Assembly (NCBI GenBank): GCA_020849855.1
Contig: JADZFO010000009.1
Coordinates: forward strand, 1 to 64,000
DNA from: a bacterium
Lineage (GTDB): Bacteria; 4484-113; JAFGCY01
Direction: 5' to 3'
Length of the DNA: 64,000 bases
The first letter of the stretch is position 1. The number at the start of each line of letters is the position of its first letter. The notes under the pieces are model-generated. The model did no database searches. It saw only the letters and a list, made by a program, of their open reading frames with translations, and was not told where the DNA came from. Shown here piece after piece: positions 1 through 10,444 of this stretch. Position numbers and translations under genes: made by a program.

Positions 1-16
1 CCTTTACTTGAAGGAG

Positions 17-39
17 CTTCAGGTCCGTCCTGCCTGAAG
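17..39. repeat. inverted repeat near the window start
   Basis: CTTCAGG (17-23) and CCTGAAG (33-39) form a 7-bp stem. No gene is visible in 1-236; this stretch holds this repeat, a second palindrome at 128-150 and the terminator at 175-192. Confidence 0.4.
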
Positions 40-127
40 GGGGCTCACCCTGAGGGCCTTTGGAGATTCCGGGGCCCTTGGTGAAACCGCTAGTAATACC
101 CGTTCCCCGGAGGGCTAAACAGAAATC

Positions 128-150
128 GCGGGATTTCCCGGAAATCCCGC
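128..150. repeat. perfect 9-bp inverted repeat
   Basis: GCGGGATTT (128-136) and AAATCCCGC (142-150) are perfect complements around a 5-nt loop. It is followed by an A-rich stretch on the plus strand. It may be a second hairpin behind the lipoprotein terminator or part of an unseen upstream unit. Confidence 0.5.
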
Positions 151-167
151 AAAATTCGCCCGGATGC

Positions 168-192
168 GGCAAAAGGCCCCCTGCCGGGGGCC
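168..192 (-). terminator. intrinsic terminator of the 237-1046 gene
   Basis: On the minus strand GGCCCCC, a 4-nt loop and GGGGGCC (192 down to 175) are followed at once by TTTT. It lies 45 nt after the stop codon of the lipoprotein gene and reads in its direction. Confidence 0.75.
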
Positions 193-236
193 CCTGTGTT
201 CCTTGTTAATTGCCGGCGGCTGCCGGGCCGGGCGGC

Positions 237-1046
237 CTAGAAGTCCGCCAGGACATCGTCATCGTCAAAGCCCGGGTCAATGACCAGGCTGGTATCCCCG
301 ACGCCGGCGCTGAGGCCCTTTACATAAAGCTCAGTGCCGCTGGCAGGGACGAGGGTGAAGTAGGCGAAACCATCAGCGCCGCTGTTCTGCACCGCCGGGA
401 GCTGGATGTTGAGGCTGGCCATGCTCAGCTCTGTGCCTTCGCCGCTGCCCAGCTCAAAGGGGCCGGCCCAGCCCCAGGCCTGGCGGTTGCGGTCGGTGAC
501 AGCGACATAGAAGCGCTCGCCGCGGCCTTCGATGTGCAGGTTGAAGATGCGCCAGGCGCTGGGCATCTCCTTGATGCCGTAGGTGGCATAGGCCGTACGC
601 TCCGGCAGCGACTCCAGCACCAGGGTAAGCGCATTGGGCTGGCCGGGGGCGGGCGGGAGCTGGGCCAGGGCCGCGCCGGTGCTGCACTCCACGACCTTCC
701 AGATCGTGTAGGGCATCTGGCCGATGACGGCCGTCTCATGCATGTCGAGGTTGCGCTCGAGGGCCTCGCTGCCGCCGAGCAGGTCCAGGATTGACTCCAC
801 CAGGCCCTGCAGGGCCTCGTCGCTGGCCGCGTCCGCCTTGGCCTGGGTGACGGTGATCAGGGACCTGATGCCCTCGGCGGAGGCAGCGCGCGGGACAGCG
901 GGGCCGCTGCCGCCCTGCTGGCCCTGCTGCGCCTCAGACGCAGCGGGGGTAGCGGCGGGGGCGAGGGTGTCAGAGAGGCCGGCGGAGCAGCCAGTGAAGC
1001 AGAGGACTGCGCAGGCCGTCAGGGCCAGAAAGGCGGGCTTGATCAT
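237..1046 (-). CDS. putative lipoprotein, unknown function
   Basis: A 269-residue protein with a lipoprotein signal peptide: a short basic start, a hydrophobic stretch and a lipobox ending in FTGC at about residue 20. After an Ala/Gln/Gly-rich linker (about 30-60) comes a region that looks like beta-strand structure and ends in a DDDD-containing acidic tail. I recognise no family. The ATG at 1046 has GGAG 5 nt upstream. An intrinsic terminator follows the gene, so it is probably monocistronic. Several genes in the window share the plan of lipobox, low-complexity linker and strand-rich domain, so it is probably one of this organism's many surface lipoproteins. That it is exported is well supported; its role is unknown. 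Confidence 0.75.
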   Translation of the reverse strand: MIKPAFLALTACAVLCFTGCSAGLSDTLAPAATPAASEAQQGQQGGSGPAVPRAASAEGIRSLITVTQAKADAASDEALQGLVESILDLLGGSEALERNLDMHETAVIGQMPYTIWKVVECSTGAALAQLPPAPGQPNALTLVLESLPERTAYATYGIKEMPSAWRIFNLHIEGRGERFYVAVTDRNRQAWGWAGPFELGSGEGTELSMASLNIQLPAVQNSGADGFAYFTLVPASGTELYVKGLSAGVGDTSLVIDPGFDDDDVLADF

Positions 1047-1180
1047 TTCGACTCCACAGCGACAGGATGCGGCCGGGTCTGCCCCAAACCGCTTGTGTTA
1101 CCCGCTGCTGTGCAGCTTAAACAGCACGGAGAAAAATGCGCGGACAGAGACATGGGCTTGATAAACTCAAAGCTGTAGGG

Positions 1181-1588
1181 TTAAAGATCAAAAATCTGCG
1201 GGCTTGTCCACATCTCAAGAATCCTGGCGATCCCCGCCTTGTCTATCCTGTGCGCAATCACGTCTAAGACCAACGCCTCAAGTTCTTTGTCATCTGGTGC
1301 AAGATAGACTCCATTGGCCTCAAGAAACATTAGCGCGCACATTGCCGCGACGCGCTTGTTGCCGTTCTGGAACGGATGGGCAAGCGCTAAGTGATACAGG
1401 TAAGCGGCTGCCATCTCAAAAATACCTTTGTGGACATATTCGCCAAATGCCGACTGCTGCGCCATGGCAATTGCGGAATCAAGTCCTTCCGGATTAAGCA
1501 GTAATGTAGGCTCTAGCGGTGTGACTGTTTGGACCAGTCGGTGCGCCTCAAGGGCGTCTTCTACCGTCAGGAAGACTATCTCATCCAC
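1181..1588 (-). CDS. doc: Doc/Fic-family toxin (death-on-curing type)
   Basis: A 135-residue protein with the Fic/Doc core motif HPFQNGNKR at about residues 71-79, which holds the catalytic His and the nucleotide-binding Gly-Asn-Lys-Arg. Its length matches stand-alone Doc toxins, which phosphorylate EF-Tu; classical Fic proteins AMPylate instead, and the sequence alone does not settle which reaction is used here. The start is GTG (1588), 2 nt after the stop of the upstream small gene, so the two are probably translationally coupled. That gene is the likely antitoxin. The pair has no mobile-gene neighbours here. Confidence 0.85.
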   Translation of the reverse strand: MDEIVFLTVEDALEAHRLVQTVTPLEPTLLLNPEGLDSAIAMAQQSAFGEYVHKGIFEMAAAYLYHLALAHPFQNGNKRVAAMCALMFLEANGVYLAPDDKELEALVLDVIAHRIDKAGIARILEMWTSPQIFDL

Positions 1589-1590
1589 AT

Positions 1591-1815
1591 TTAGTCGTCG
1601 GCGAGAAGCTTCAGGGCACCACGAATCCGCTCAAAGACAGACTTCGCGACATTCTTCCGCTCTTCAGGCGTCATAGTGCGGGGCTCGGTGAAGAGGTTTG
1701 GTGCTGTCTCATTGCGACGCTGCCAGCCGCGCATTCGCACCGCGCTGTACTCCCCAGCATGGCGGGTAGTGGTCACGGATTGCACTTCTTGCCCAACTGT
1801 TACAGTATTAGGCAT
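1591..1815 (-). CDS. putative antitoxin partner of the Doc toxin
   Basis: A 74-residue, charged protein directly upstream of the Doc-family gene with a 2-nt gap. Position and size are those of a Phd-type antitoxin, but I do not recognise the Phd/YefM fold in it. The N-terminal half is Thr/Val-rich and the C-terminal half (PEERKNVAKSVFERIRGALK) looks like an amphipathic helix that could bind the toxin. I chose the ATG at 1815; a GTG at 1839 would add eight residues. No clear Shine-Dalgarno is present. A TACAAT hexamer lies about 35 nt upstream on the coding strand. Antitoxin function is inferred from position only. Confidence 0.55.
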   Translation of the reverse strand: MPNTVTVGQEVQSVTTTRHAGEYSAVRMRGWQRRNETAPNLFTEPRTMTPEERKNVAKSVFERIRGALKLLADD

Positions 1816-1982
1816 CTCAGCTGTAGTAATCGGCAGCACTTTTGCATTGTACCGTTACACAGACCACCTTAACCCTGCTCGAACCTAAAACACTGCCGAA
1901 TCTTTGCGATGAGGACCTAGTTCTGGCATAACGACGTATCAGTTGACGGCTTTGCAAGTCAAAGATTTCCGAGCGCGATTTT

Positions 1983-2321
1983 ATGTGTCTGCTGTACGCC
2001 AGGCGCGGATCAGGCGCCCACGGGACGCCCCCCGGCGACGGCATGGCGATCAAGATCATGGACAGCTCCAGCATCAGCACCCGCAGCCTGCTGGAGGACT
2101 TCGTCGCGCTGGCCGAGAAGAAGAAGAAGATCAAGTACCAGTACGAGATCCTGAGCATGGGCGGCACTGACCAGGGCGCGCTGCAGCGCTTCGGCCAGCC
2201 GCGCCGTACCATCACGCTGTCGATCCCCTGCCGCTATGTGCATACGGTCGTCGAGACCGTGCACAAGGAAGACCTGCAGGTCAGCATCGACCTGCTGGTC
2301 GCCTGGCTGTGCGGGGAGTAG
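1983..2321 (+). pseudogene. 3' remnant of an M42-family aminopeptidase gene
   Basis: From about 2034 the frame encodes the C-terminal quarter of an M42 (FrvX/endoglucanase-type) metallo-aminopeptidase: an AIKIMDSSSIS segment, GGTDQGALQR, IPCRYVHTVVETVHKED and a closing helix. Full M42 enzymes are about 350 residues with metal ligands spread over the whole chain. Roughly the first 250 residues are missing, so the product cannot be active. The homology starts a few bases after a 22-nt sequence (2007-2028) that is also found at the end of the histidine-kinase gene (5094-5115), which suggests a recombination joint. A GTAGGG hairpin element begins just after the stop codon. Confidence 0.75.
2007..2028. 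repeat. 22-bp perfect direct repeat, copy 1
   Basis: This 22-nt sequence is identical to 5094-5115. It sits exactly where similarity to M42 peptidases begins. In copy 2 it covers the last five codons and the stop of the PAS histidine-kinase gene. Confidence 0.85.
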
Positions 2322-2325
2322 GGCG

Positions 2326-2382
2326 GTAGGGTGCAGGCGTGCCTGCACCAATCTTGAAGGTGCAAGCACGCGTGCACCCTAC
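2326..2382. repeat. REPIN-like double-hairpin element
   Basis: Terminal inverted repeat GTAGGGTGCA / TGCACCCTAC. Inside are a perfect 9-bp palindrome with a 2-nt loop (2330-2349) and a second hairpin (2359-2378). It follows the stop of the M42 remnant. A further hairpin GGCGGGC-N6-GCCCGCC lies at 2389-2408. Confidence 0.7.
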
Positions 2383-2443
2383 AAAGAAGGCGGGCCTCCA
2401 TGCCCGCCGCTTGTTCCGCTAACATCTTGATAAGCAGGCGCTG

Positions 2444-2923
2444 CTACTCCACAATCCGCAGCTTCGAGCGCGTTGACTCGTCCTCGGTCACCACTACGCC
2501 ATCCCAGTAGGTAACACGACCGGTGATGGTGTACTCTCCCGGAGTGTTGTAGGTATGAACGGTGAGATATGCGGGATTGTCTTCGGAGGCGGCAGGATTG
2601 CTCCACCACTTGTTGCGAGCATCATCGGTACAGTCCTGAAACCCACCGCCGTCACCCCAGTTTATCTCTGCTTTGCTGATGACTGCGTGGTCACCGGGGC
2701 TCCCCTGAACTGCCACTAAATAGTTCAGTTTTGCGCCAACCTGTGTACCTATAGGACCAACGGCTACTCCCTCCGAGAACTCGACAGTGGTAACGCCGTA
2801 TGTCAGTGACAGTACCCAGCGGGTGTCATTGATTGGCGCGCCAACAAAAACCCCATCACCGCCGCATGAGCAGAACATTAGCACCATGCATAGGCTCAGT
2901 CTCAATGCGCTTGCTGCTCGCAT
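2444..2923 (-). CDS. lipoprotein with a PKD-like domain
   Basis: A 159-residue protein that starts at the ATG at 2923, where AGGAGG sits 6 nt upstream; an in-frame extension to 2992 has no ribosome site and would spoil the signal peptide. The first 20 residues form a signal sequence ending in a lipobox (FCSC-GG). The mature part holds INWGDGGG and, later, YNTPGEYTITGRV, the strand and turn pattern of PKD-type immunoglobulin-like domains. It lies 37 nt downstream of the subtilase gene on the same strand, so both are probably made together. It could be an accessory or substrate of the protease. Base composition is less GC-rich than the chromosomal background. Confidence 0.7.
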   Translation of the reverse strand: MRAASALRLSLCMVLMFCSCGGDGVFVGAPINDTRWVLSLTYGVTTVEFSEGVAVGPIGTQVGAKLNYLVAVQGSPGDHAVISKAEINWGDGGGFQDCTDDARNKWWSNPAASEDNPAYLTVHTYNTPGEYTITGRVTYWDGVVVTEDESTRSKLRIVE

Positions 2924-2960
2924 GAACGTCCTCCTGTTACCGAGTCTATACACAACAGCC

Positions 2961-4720
2961 TTACTGCCAGTACTCGATGGCTGGGCCAGCATCGACGCGG
3001 TCTATGCTCGTAAGGTCCCCGCTCATTGCAGCTTTCGTTGCCAATAGCGCCGTCTTGACTTCAGATGCAGTCGGCTCGGCGCTTAGCGAGGCAATGATGC
3101 CTGCTACGGCTGCCACATGCGGAGCCGCGCAGGAAGTTCCCTCAAAGAAGGCTATTGGCCCCGGTGCTTTACCTAAGTAGTTACTGTTGCCGTTGCTTCC
3201 ATACATGTCGATGCTCCAGCAGCTCACACCGGGTGCGCTGATGTCAACGGTCGCATCGTAATTGCCCATAACCCGATCGCCATCGCTGTCGTAATTGCAG
3301 ACGGAGACGTTAGCGCTGTAATTGGCCGGGAACCAGCTGCGGGTACTCGAATCGTTGTTGCCAGAGCTACACACAAACAGCATGTGTGGTGACAGCTTTG
3401 CCATATGGCGCAGTCCGACCGCCGGCCCCGTCCCCGACTTGCCGTGCATCCAACTGCAATTGACAACGCGGATGTTGTAGGTCGGGCAGTTCGTGCTAGG
3501 TCCATAGAGAATCTTGGGATCGTACCTCTGGGCGACACAGCCCACTGCAGTCAAGGCATTGAGATTAGCTGAAAGGGAGAACAAGGGCACTCCATCTTCA
3601 CGACCACGCGCCTTTGAGGCAATTGGAAAGTACCTGCAGTAGCGTGCTATGCCGCAGATGTCCCTATCATCATTTGCCGTGCCGCCATCGTTGTTGATTG
3701 CGGCGGATGCGATACCTGCTACTTGCGTGCCGTGGCCGAGACTGTGTGCGTTGTCTTCACTCTCATCCAATAGCCACTGCCACGGACGCCCGCCCCCAGA
3801 CGAACGCGAAGCAAATGAAGTTGCCGCGCGCCGATCACCGACGTTACAACCCAATGCTGAAGAATTGTCGTTCAGGTCGCGCAGGTATGTTGCGTTGTAG
3901 TCAACTCCGGTGTCAATGATCGCAATGTATATGCCGCTCGAACCGAAGCTGTCAGCGTCATCATGCCAGGCCTGTTCAATGTTGATATCAAACTCATCAG
4001 TCTCTGCACTTGAGCCAGGATAGTTGGCGTCGTCAATCGCCCACTGATTGCTGAAGTGCTCGTCATTCGGCGATCCACTGGCGGGCCACACGGCCCCTGG
4101 GCACACCACATCGGCGTCAACAGCCTCGATTAGTGCACTATATTCAGTCGGCCAGTTTTCAACTGCGTCTTCAACACTCTGTCCTTCCGGAAGCAATACG
4201 GCCAGACCGCCCACTTCTGGCCATTCTGCGTAGACTGTAAGCTCCTCTGTCTCGAGGAAATCCGCGACATCCTCGTTCTCCGTCAGCGACTCTGGAACCA
4301 CCGCAGCAAAGTCGTCCCAATAAGGATCTGTCGGTGAGAGTGGTTCAATGAAGTAGTTCGCTGCTACTTCCGGCAGCTCAGGGTCTTCGACCAGTGCAAT
4401 GATGACCCGGCCGTCGATGATGTCGTAGACCTGTTCATCCCGCGGGTCGGTGAATTCAACGATGTCCCAGGCGTCTTCTTCGTCGAAGAGCTCCGGGGCT
4501 GTGGACGTACTGCGACCGGGGCCGAAGCCCTTGTCGAAGACTGCGAACGCCGCGTTTGCGGCAATGTTGTCGCCTGTGCTTGTGTTTGGTCCTCCCGCGC
4601 TGCTTTCCTGACTGCCGCGCTGAGTGCCTGCTGTGCCGCCGCCGCAGGACCACAGGGATGCTGAGACTAGCATTGCTAGAGAGAGAGAGAGACCGCTCTC
4701 TTGAAAGTGACCATCCTCAT
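2961..4720 (-). CDS. S8 subtilisin-like serine protease lipoprotein; signal peptide out of frame at a TC-dinucleotide run
   Basis: The open frame (587 codons from an in-frame TTG at 4724) holds a full subtilase triad: Asp in AIIDTGVD (about 271), His in GHGTQVAGIAS (about 331) and Ser in FEGTSCAAPHVAAVAG (about 531), plus the oxyanion Asn in SSGNND (about 456). Residues 60-220 are probably a propeptide-like region. A well-placed ribosome site (GGAGG, 7 nt) serves the ATG at 4720, which lies in the next frame and reads MRMVTFKRAVSLSL before a stop. Between them lies a TC run (4678-4692). Removing one TC unit joins the ATG to the protease and gives a good lipoprotein signal peptide with the lipobox SLWSC. 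The gene as sequenced is therefore probably a phase-OFF state, a mutant, or has a sequencing slip. A PKD-like lipoprotein gene follows. Confidence 0.85.
4678..4692. repeat. (AG)7A simple-sequence repeat in the subtilase signal-peptide region
   Basis: A 15-nt alternating AG run (TC on the coding strand) lies 28 nt into the reading frame that starts at the ATG at 4720. Loss of one dinucleotide, or gain of two, joins that start to the protease frame. Such runs mutate by slipped-strand mispairing. Confidence 0.85.
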
Positions 4721-4914
4721 ACAACTACCTCCGCAAGAAAAAATTGAAGCCCGAAGCAAATATCCCTTCGGGATATGAAAGTCTACCGCCGCGCATGTGC
4801 TTTGAAAGCTGTTTGTTCGAAATTCTTGTGATTTGCTGCAGCTTGCTCGAATAGTGTGCGTGAATGCATATATAGTCACCGCAAGAGGTAGTGCCGTCCT
4901 GGAAAGACGACGCG

Positions 4915-5030
4915 CGGAAAGGGCCGCGCCGCTACTGAAGCGCGGGTACAAGCCCGCGCCCCTCCGGGCGAGAAAATGCTGACTGAAGTCCGCGATCCGA
5001 TGAGTGGGGCGGGTATGCCTGCCCGCCGGA
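4915..5030. repeat. hairpin-repeat cluster in a 376-nt intergenic region
   Basis: The gap 4721-5096 between the subtilase and kinase genes holds no convincing gene. It contains GCGCGGG-N6-CCCGCGC (4940-4959), a GACTGAAGTC palindrome (4981-4990) and GGCGGG-N8-CCCGCC (5008-5027). These belong to the hairpin family found throughout the window. Confidence 0.65.
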
Positions 5031-5096
5031 CCAGCACACAGGCGGGAACGCCGCTCCACCGTCATTGGGCCGAGGCCATGCGCCGCCCCTAAAGGA

Positions 5097-8495
<3,399 letters not shown>

Positions 8496-8660
8496 GTTTT
8501 TCCCCCGTTTTGGAGCCAAGAGCCGCGCGCAGAGCGTCCCTCGCCCTCTTGCTGCGACCGCGGCATGCTTACAACCCTCCAGCGGATATTCTAGCAAAAC
8601 AATGGCGCACTTGCAGAAGTCTGGCAGAGTCGCTGCGGAAGCACTATTTATCTGTTTAGG

Positions 8661-8695
8661 GGTAACACGGAAATTTTCCGTGAAACAGTGGTAAC
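8661..8695. promoter_or_regulatory. palindromic operator candidate with flanking GGTAAC repeats
   Basis: Between the divergent kinase and sigma-factor genes, an 8+1+8 perfect palindrome (CACGGAAA-T-TTTCCGTG, 8666-8682) lies between two GGTAAC hexamers (8661-8666 and 8690-8695). The palindrome could be an operator. GTAAC-type hexamers resemble -35 elements of ECF promoters, so autoregulation by the neighbouring sigma factor is possible. Nothing in the sequence proves it. Confidence 0.5.
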
Positions 8696-8735
8696 GTTTG
8701 GGCTCTTCGATGCATCTGTTAGGCGGATCAACTGA

Positions 8736-9287
8736 ATGGACTTACAGCAGGAGCTGACGGAGCAGCGCAACTCGCGCTTTCTGGCCCTGCTGGAGCCTGT
8801 TTATGAGGATTGCCAGCGCTGGGCCATGCACCTTACGCGCAACCCGGTGGAGGCGGAGGACGTTTTGTCCGAGGCCCTCACATCAGCGCTGACCAGCCTC
8901 AGCCAGTTGAAGAACGATGGCGCCTTTAAAACCTGGATGTTCCGCATCATCAACAACACCTACCGCATGTCACTGCGGCGGGGCAAACGGCCGGTTGACC
9001 TTGTCGACCCGACAGACCTTGGGCATGTCAAGTCAGAGCGGCCGGATGCATACCTGCGGGATGAACGGGCCCGGGCAGTCCGCCAGGCGCTGGAGAAACT
9101 GGCGCCGGAGCAGCGGGAAGCCCTGTGGCTTTTTCATGTTCATGGACTCAGCAGCCGCGAGGTCAGCGATGTCCTGGGAAAGCAGGAAGGTGCGGTAAGG
9201 GTCATGCTGACCCGGGCCCGCGACCGTCTGGCCCAGCAGCTCAGGCTGCTGGGGATGGACAGCGATATCCTGGGTGAGCTGAAGTAG
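8736..9287 (+). CDS. ECF-family RNA polymerase sigma factor
   Basis: A 183-residue sigma-70 family protein of ECF size. Region 2 spans about residues 14-80 (VEAEDVLSEALTSAL and FKTWMFRIINNTYRM are typical 2.1-2.4 segments). Region 4 spans about 112-165, with the helix-turn-helix LSSREVSDVLGKQEGAVRVMLTRARDRL. It redirects RNA polymerase to a small regulon, usually for envelope stress. The next gene downstream encodes a membrane-anchored protein of unknown family in the position normally held by an anti-sigma factor. The divergent upstream gene is a sensor kinase, which may feed into the same response. Confidence 0.92.
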   Translation: MDLQQELTEQRNSRFLALLEPVYEDCQRWAMHLTRNPVEAEDVLSEALTSALTSLSQLKNDGAFKTWMFRIINNTYRMSLRRGKRPVDLVDPTDLGHVKSERPDAYLRDERARAVRQALEKLAPEQREALWLFHVHGLSSREVSDVLGKQEGAVRVMLTRARDRLAQQLRLLGMDSDILGELK

Positions 9288-9385
9288 CTGATACAGATTA
9301 ATGTGGCACCTTCGGGTGCAGGGCCGGTGAGGCCTGGCTGAAAGACAGGAGCTAAGAATCCATCTGGACAAGGCTCAGGGGAAGG

Positions 9386-10303
9386 GTGAAAGCCCGACCC
9401 GGTTTACAAATGGATCATAGCGACAACAAATTGAAGGGTAACAACCCGGCCGGGAGCCAGGATCAGCGCGACGCGCAGTGGCGCGAACTGCTGGCCTGCG
9501 CCGAGCCGCGGCAGGAGCTGCTGGACAGCGTCCTGCCCTGGCAGCGCGTCCTGAGCCTGGTTGAAGCCGCACCGCCCGTGAAGCCGCACTGGAGCGACCT
9601 GCTCTTTTCGCGGGTCAGCCGCCAGACGCGCTTCGCCCTGGCCGCGGTGGCCCTGGCGGTGGGATCGGCGGCGGGTCTGGCGGTTATGCCGGCGCAGTCG
9701 GACCAGATCGGCACCGTGGTGCTGGCCCGCGTCCCCATGGCCTGGGAGGCCGGCGGCGCGGAGCTGGCCGAGGTTGAAGCCGCCGCAGAGGCCAGCTTCA
9801 GCAAGCTGCCGCACTCCGAGCAGGCGGACATGTACTTCCTGCCGCTCAAGTCCAGTGACGGCGATGCGCACCCCACACTGGCCATTGCCTTCCTTAACGT
9901 GGACTCCGCCCAGGCTGAGCAGGTCTTTGAGGGCCTGGCGCAGCGCTTCCCCGGCCTCAGCACCGGCGTGGCCGAATACCATGACATCCAGAGCCAGGTC
10001 TTCGAGAACCGGCTGCAGGAGCTGCTTTCCGGGCTGCGTGAGCCCGGGCGCTACCGCGGCCTGGGCGAGGCCCAGATCCGCTCCGAGGTGCTGCGCCAGC
10101 TGCACAGCGCCGGCCTGGCCCCCGAGAGCATCAGCATCGAACGCACCGCCGACGGCGGTCTGAAGATTGAGGTCTCCGCCACGATGGACATCAATGTGGC
10201 GGGCGGGCACCTGCAGGAGGCCCTTGGCGATATCGGGCTCAGCCCGGAGCTTCTGGGATCAGAAGCCTATGAGCAGCTGATGGAACTTCAGCCGGCTCAG
10301 TAA
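9386..10303 (+). CDS. single-pass membrane protein, candidate anti-sigma factor
   Basis: About 305 residues: a polar cytoplasmic stretch of about 80 residues (with WRELLACAEPRQELLDSVLPWQRVLSLVEAAPP), one membrane segment (about 82-102, FALAAVALAVGSAAGLAVM) and a 200-residue outer domain. The topology and position directly after an ECF sigma gene are those of an anti-sigma factor. I do not see the zinc-binding HxxxCxxC of ZAS anti-sigma domains, so the assignment rests on context. The GTG at 9386 has a purine-rich AGGGG sequence 4 nt upstream; an ATG at 9410 is the alternative. A strong terminator follows the gene, so sigma gene and partner probably form one unit. Confidence 0.7.
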   Translation: MKARPGLQMDHSDNKLKGNNPAGSQDQRDAQWRELLACAEPRQELLDSVLPWQRVLSLVEAAPPVKPHWSDLLFSRVSRQTRFALAAVALAVGSAAGLAVMPAQSDQIGTVVLARVPMAWEAGGAELAEVEAAAEASFSKLPHSEQADMYFLPLKSSDGDAHPTLAIAFLNVDSAQAEQVFEGLAQRFPGLSTGVAEYHDIQSQVFENRLQELLSGLREPGRYRGLGEAQIRSEVLRQLHSAGLAPESISIERTADGGLKIEVSATMDINVAGGHLQEALGDIGLSPELLGSEAYEQLMELQPAQ

Positions 10304-10346
10304 CAGAAAGGATGGATTGCCTGCGGCGGTGGGCCGCGGGCAGCTG

Positions 10347-10373
10347 AAGCCCGCCCTGGAGGCGGGCTTTTTG
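10347..10373 (+). terminator. intrinsic terminator after the sigma / anti-sigma unit
   Basis: AAGCCCGCC, a 5-nt loop, then GGCGGGCTT running into TTT: a 9-bp stem with a U-tract, 44 nt past the stop at 10303. Confidence 0.9.
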
Positions 10374-10419
10374 CTATCCGGCGCCGGCTTAGCGAACGTG
10401 GGGGGCGCTGGCTTCCGTC

Positions 10420-10425
10420 TATAAT
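10420..10425 (+). promoter_or_regulatory. -10 box of the 10445 gene
   Basis: TATAAT lies 20 nt before the ATG at 10445, with a ribosome site (GGAGGG) between, so the leader is very short. No good -35 hexamer is visible. Confidence 0.55.
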
Positions 10426-10444
10426 CGCAGCGGAGGGATTTGAG

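Noticed and set aside
1943..2170. A 75-codon plus-strand ORF overlapping the M42 remnant.
   Set aside because: It is in a different frame and Arg/His-rich; the M42 frame has recognisable conserved motifs.
4722..4724. TTG as the translation start of the subtilase.
   Set aside because: It lies only 3 nt from GGAGG and gives a poor N-terminus (MYEDGHFQES), while the ATG 4 nt further on has ideal spacing and a signal-peptide start. It is nevertheless the only in-frame start in this exact sequence.
9306..9415. Possible riboswitch before the candidate anti-sigma gene.
   Set aside because: There is a UUCG hairpin (9306-9319), and ATCCAT near 9358 could pair with ATGGAT at 9410, but no known riboswitch core is recognisable and the pairing is short.
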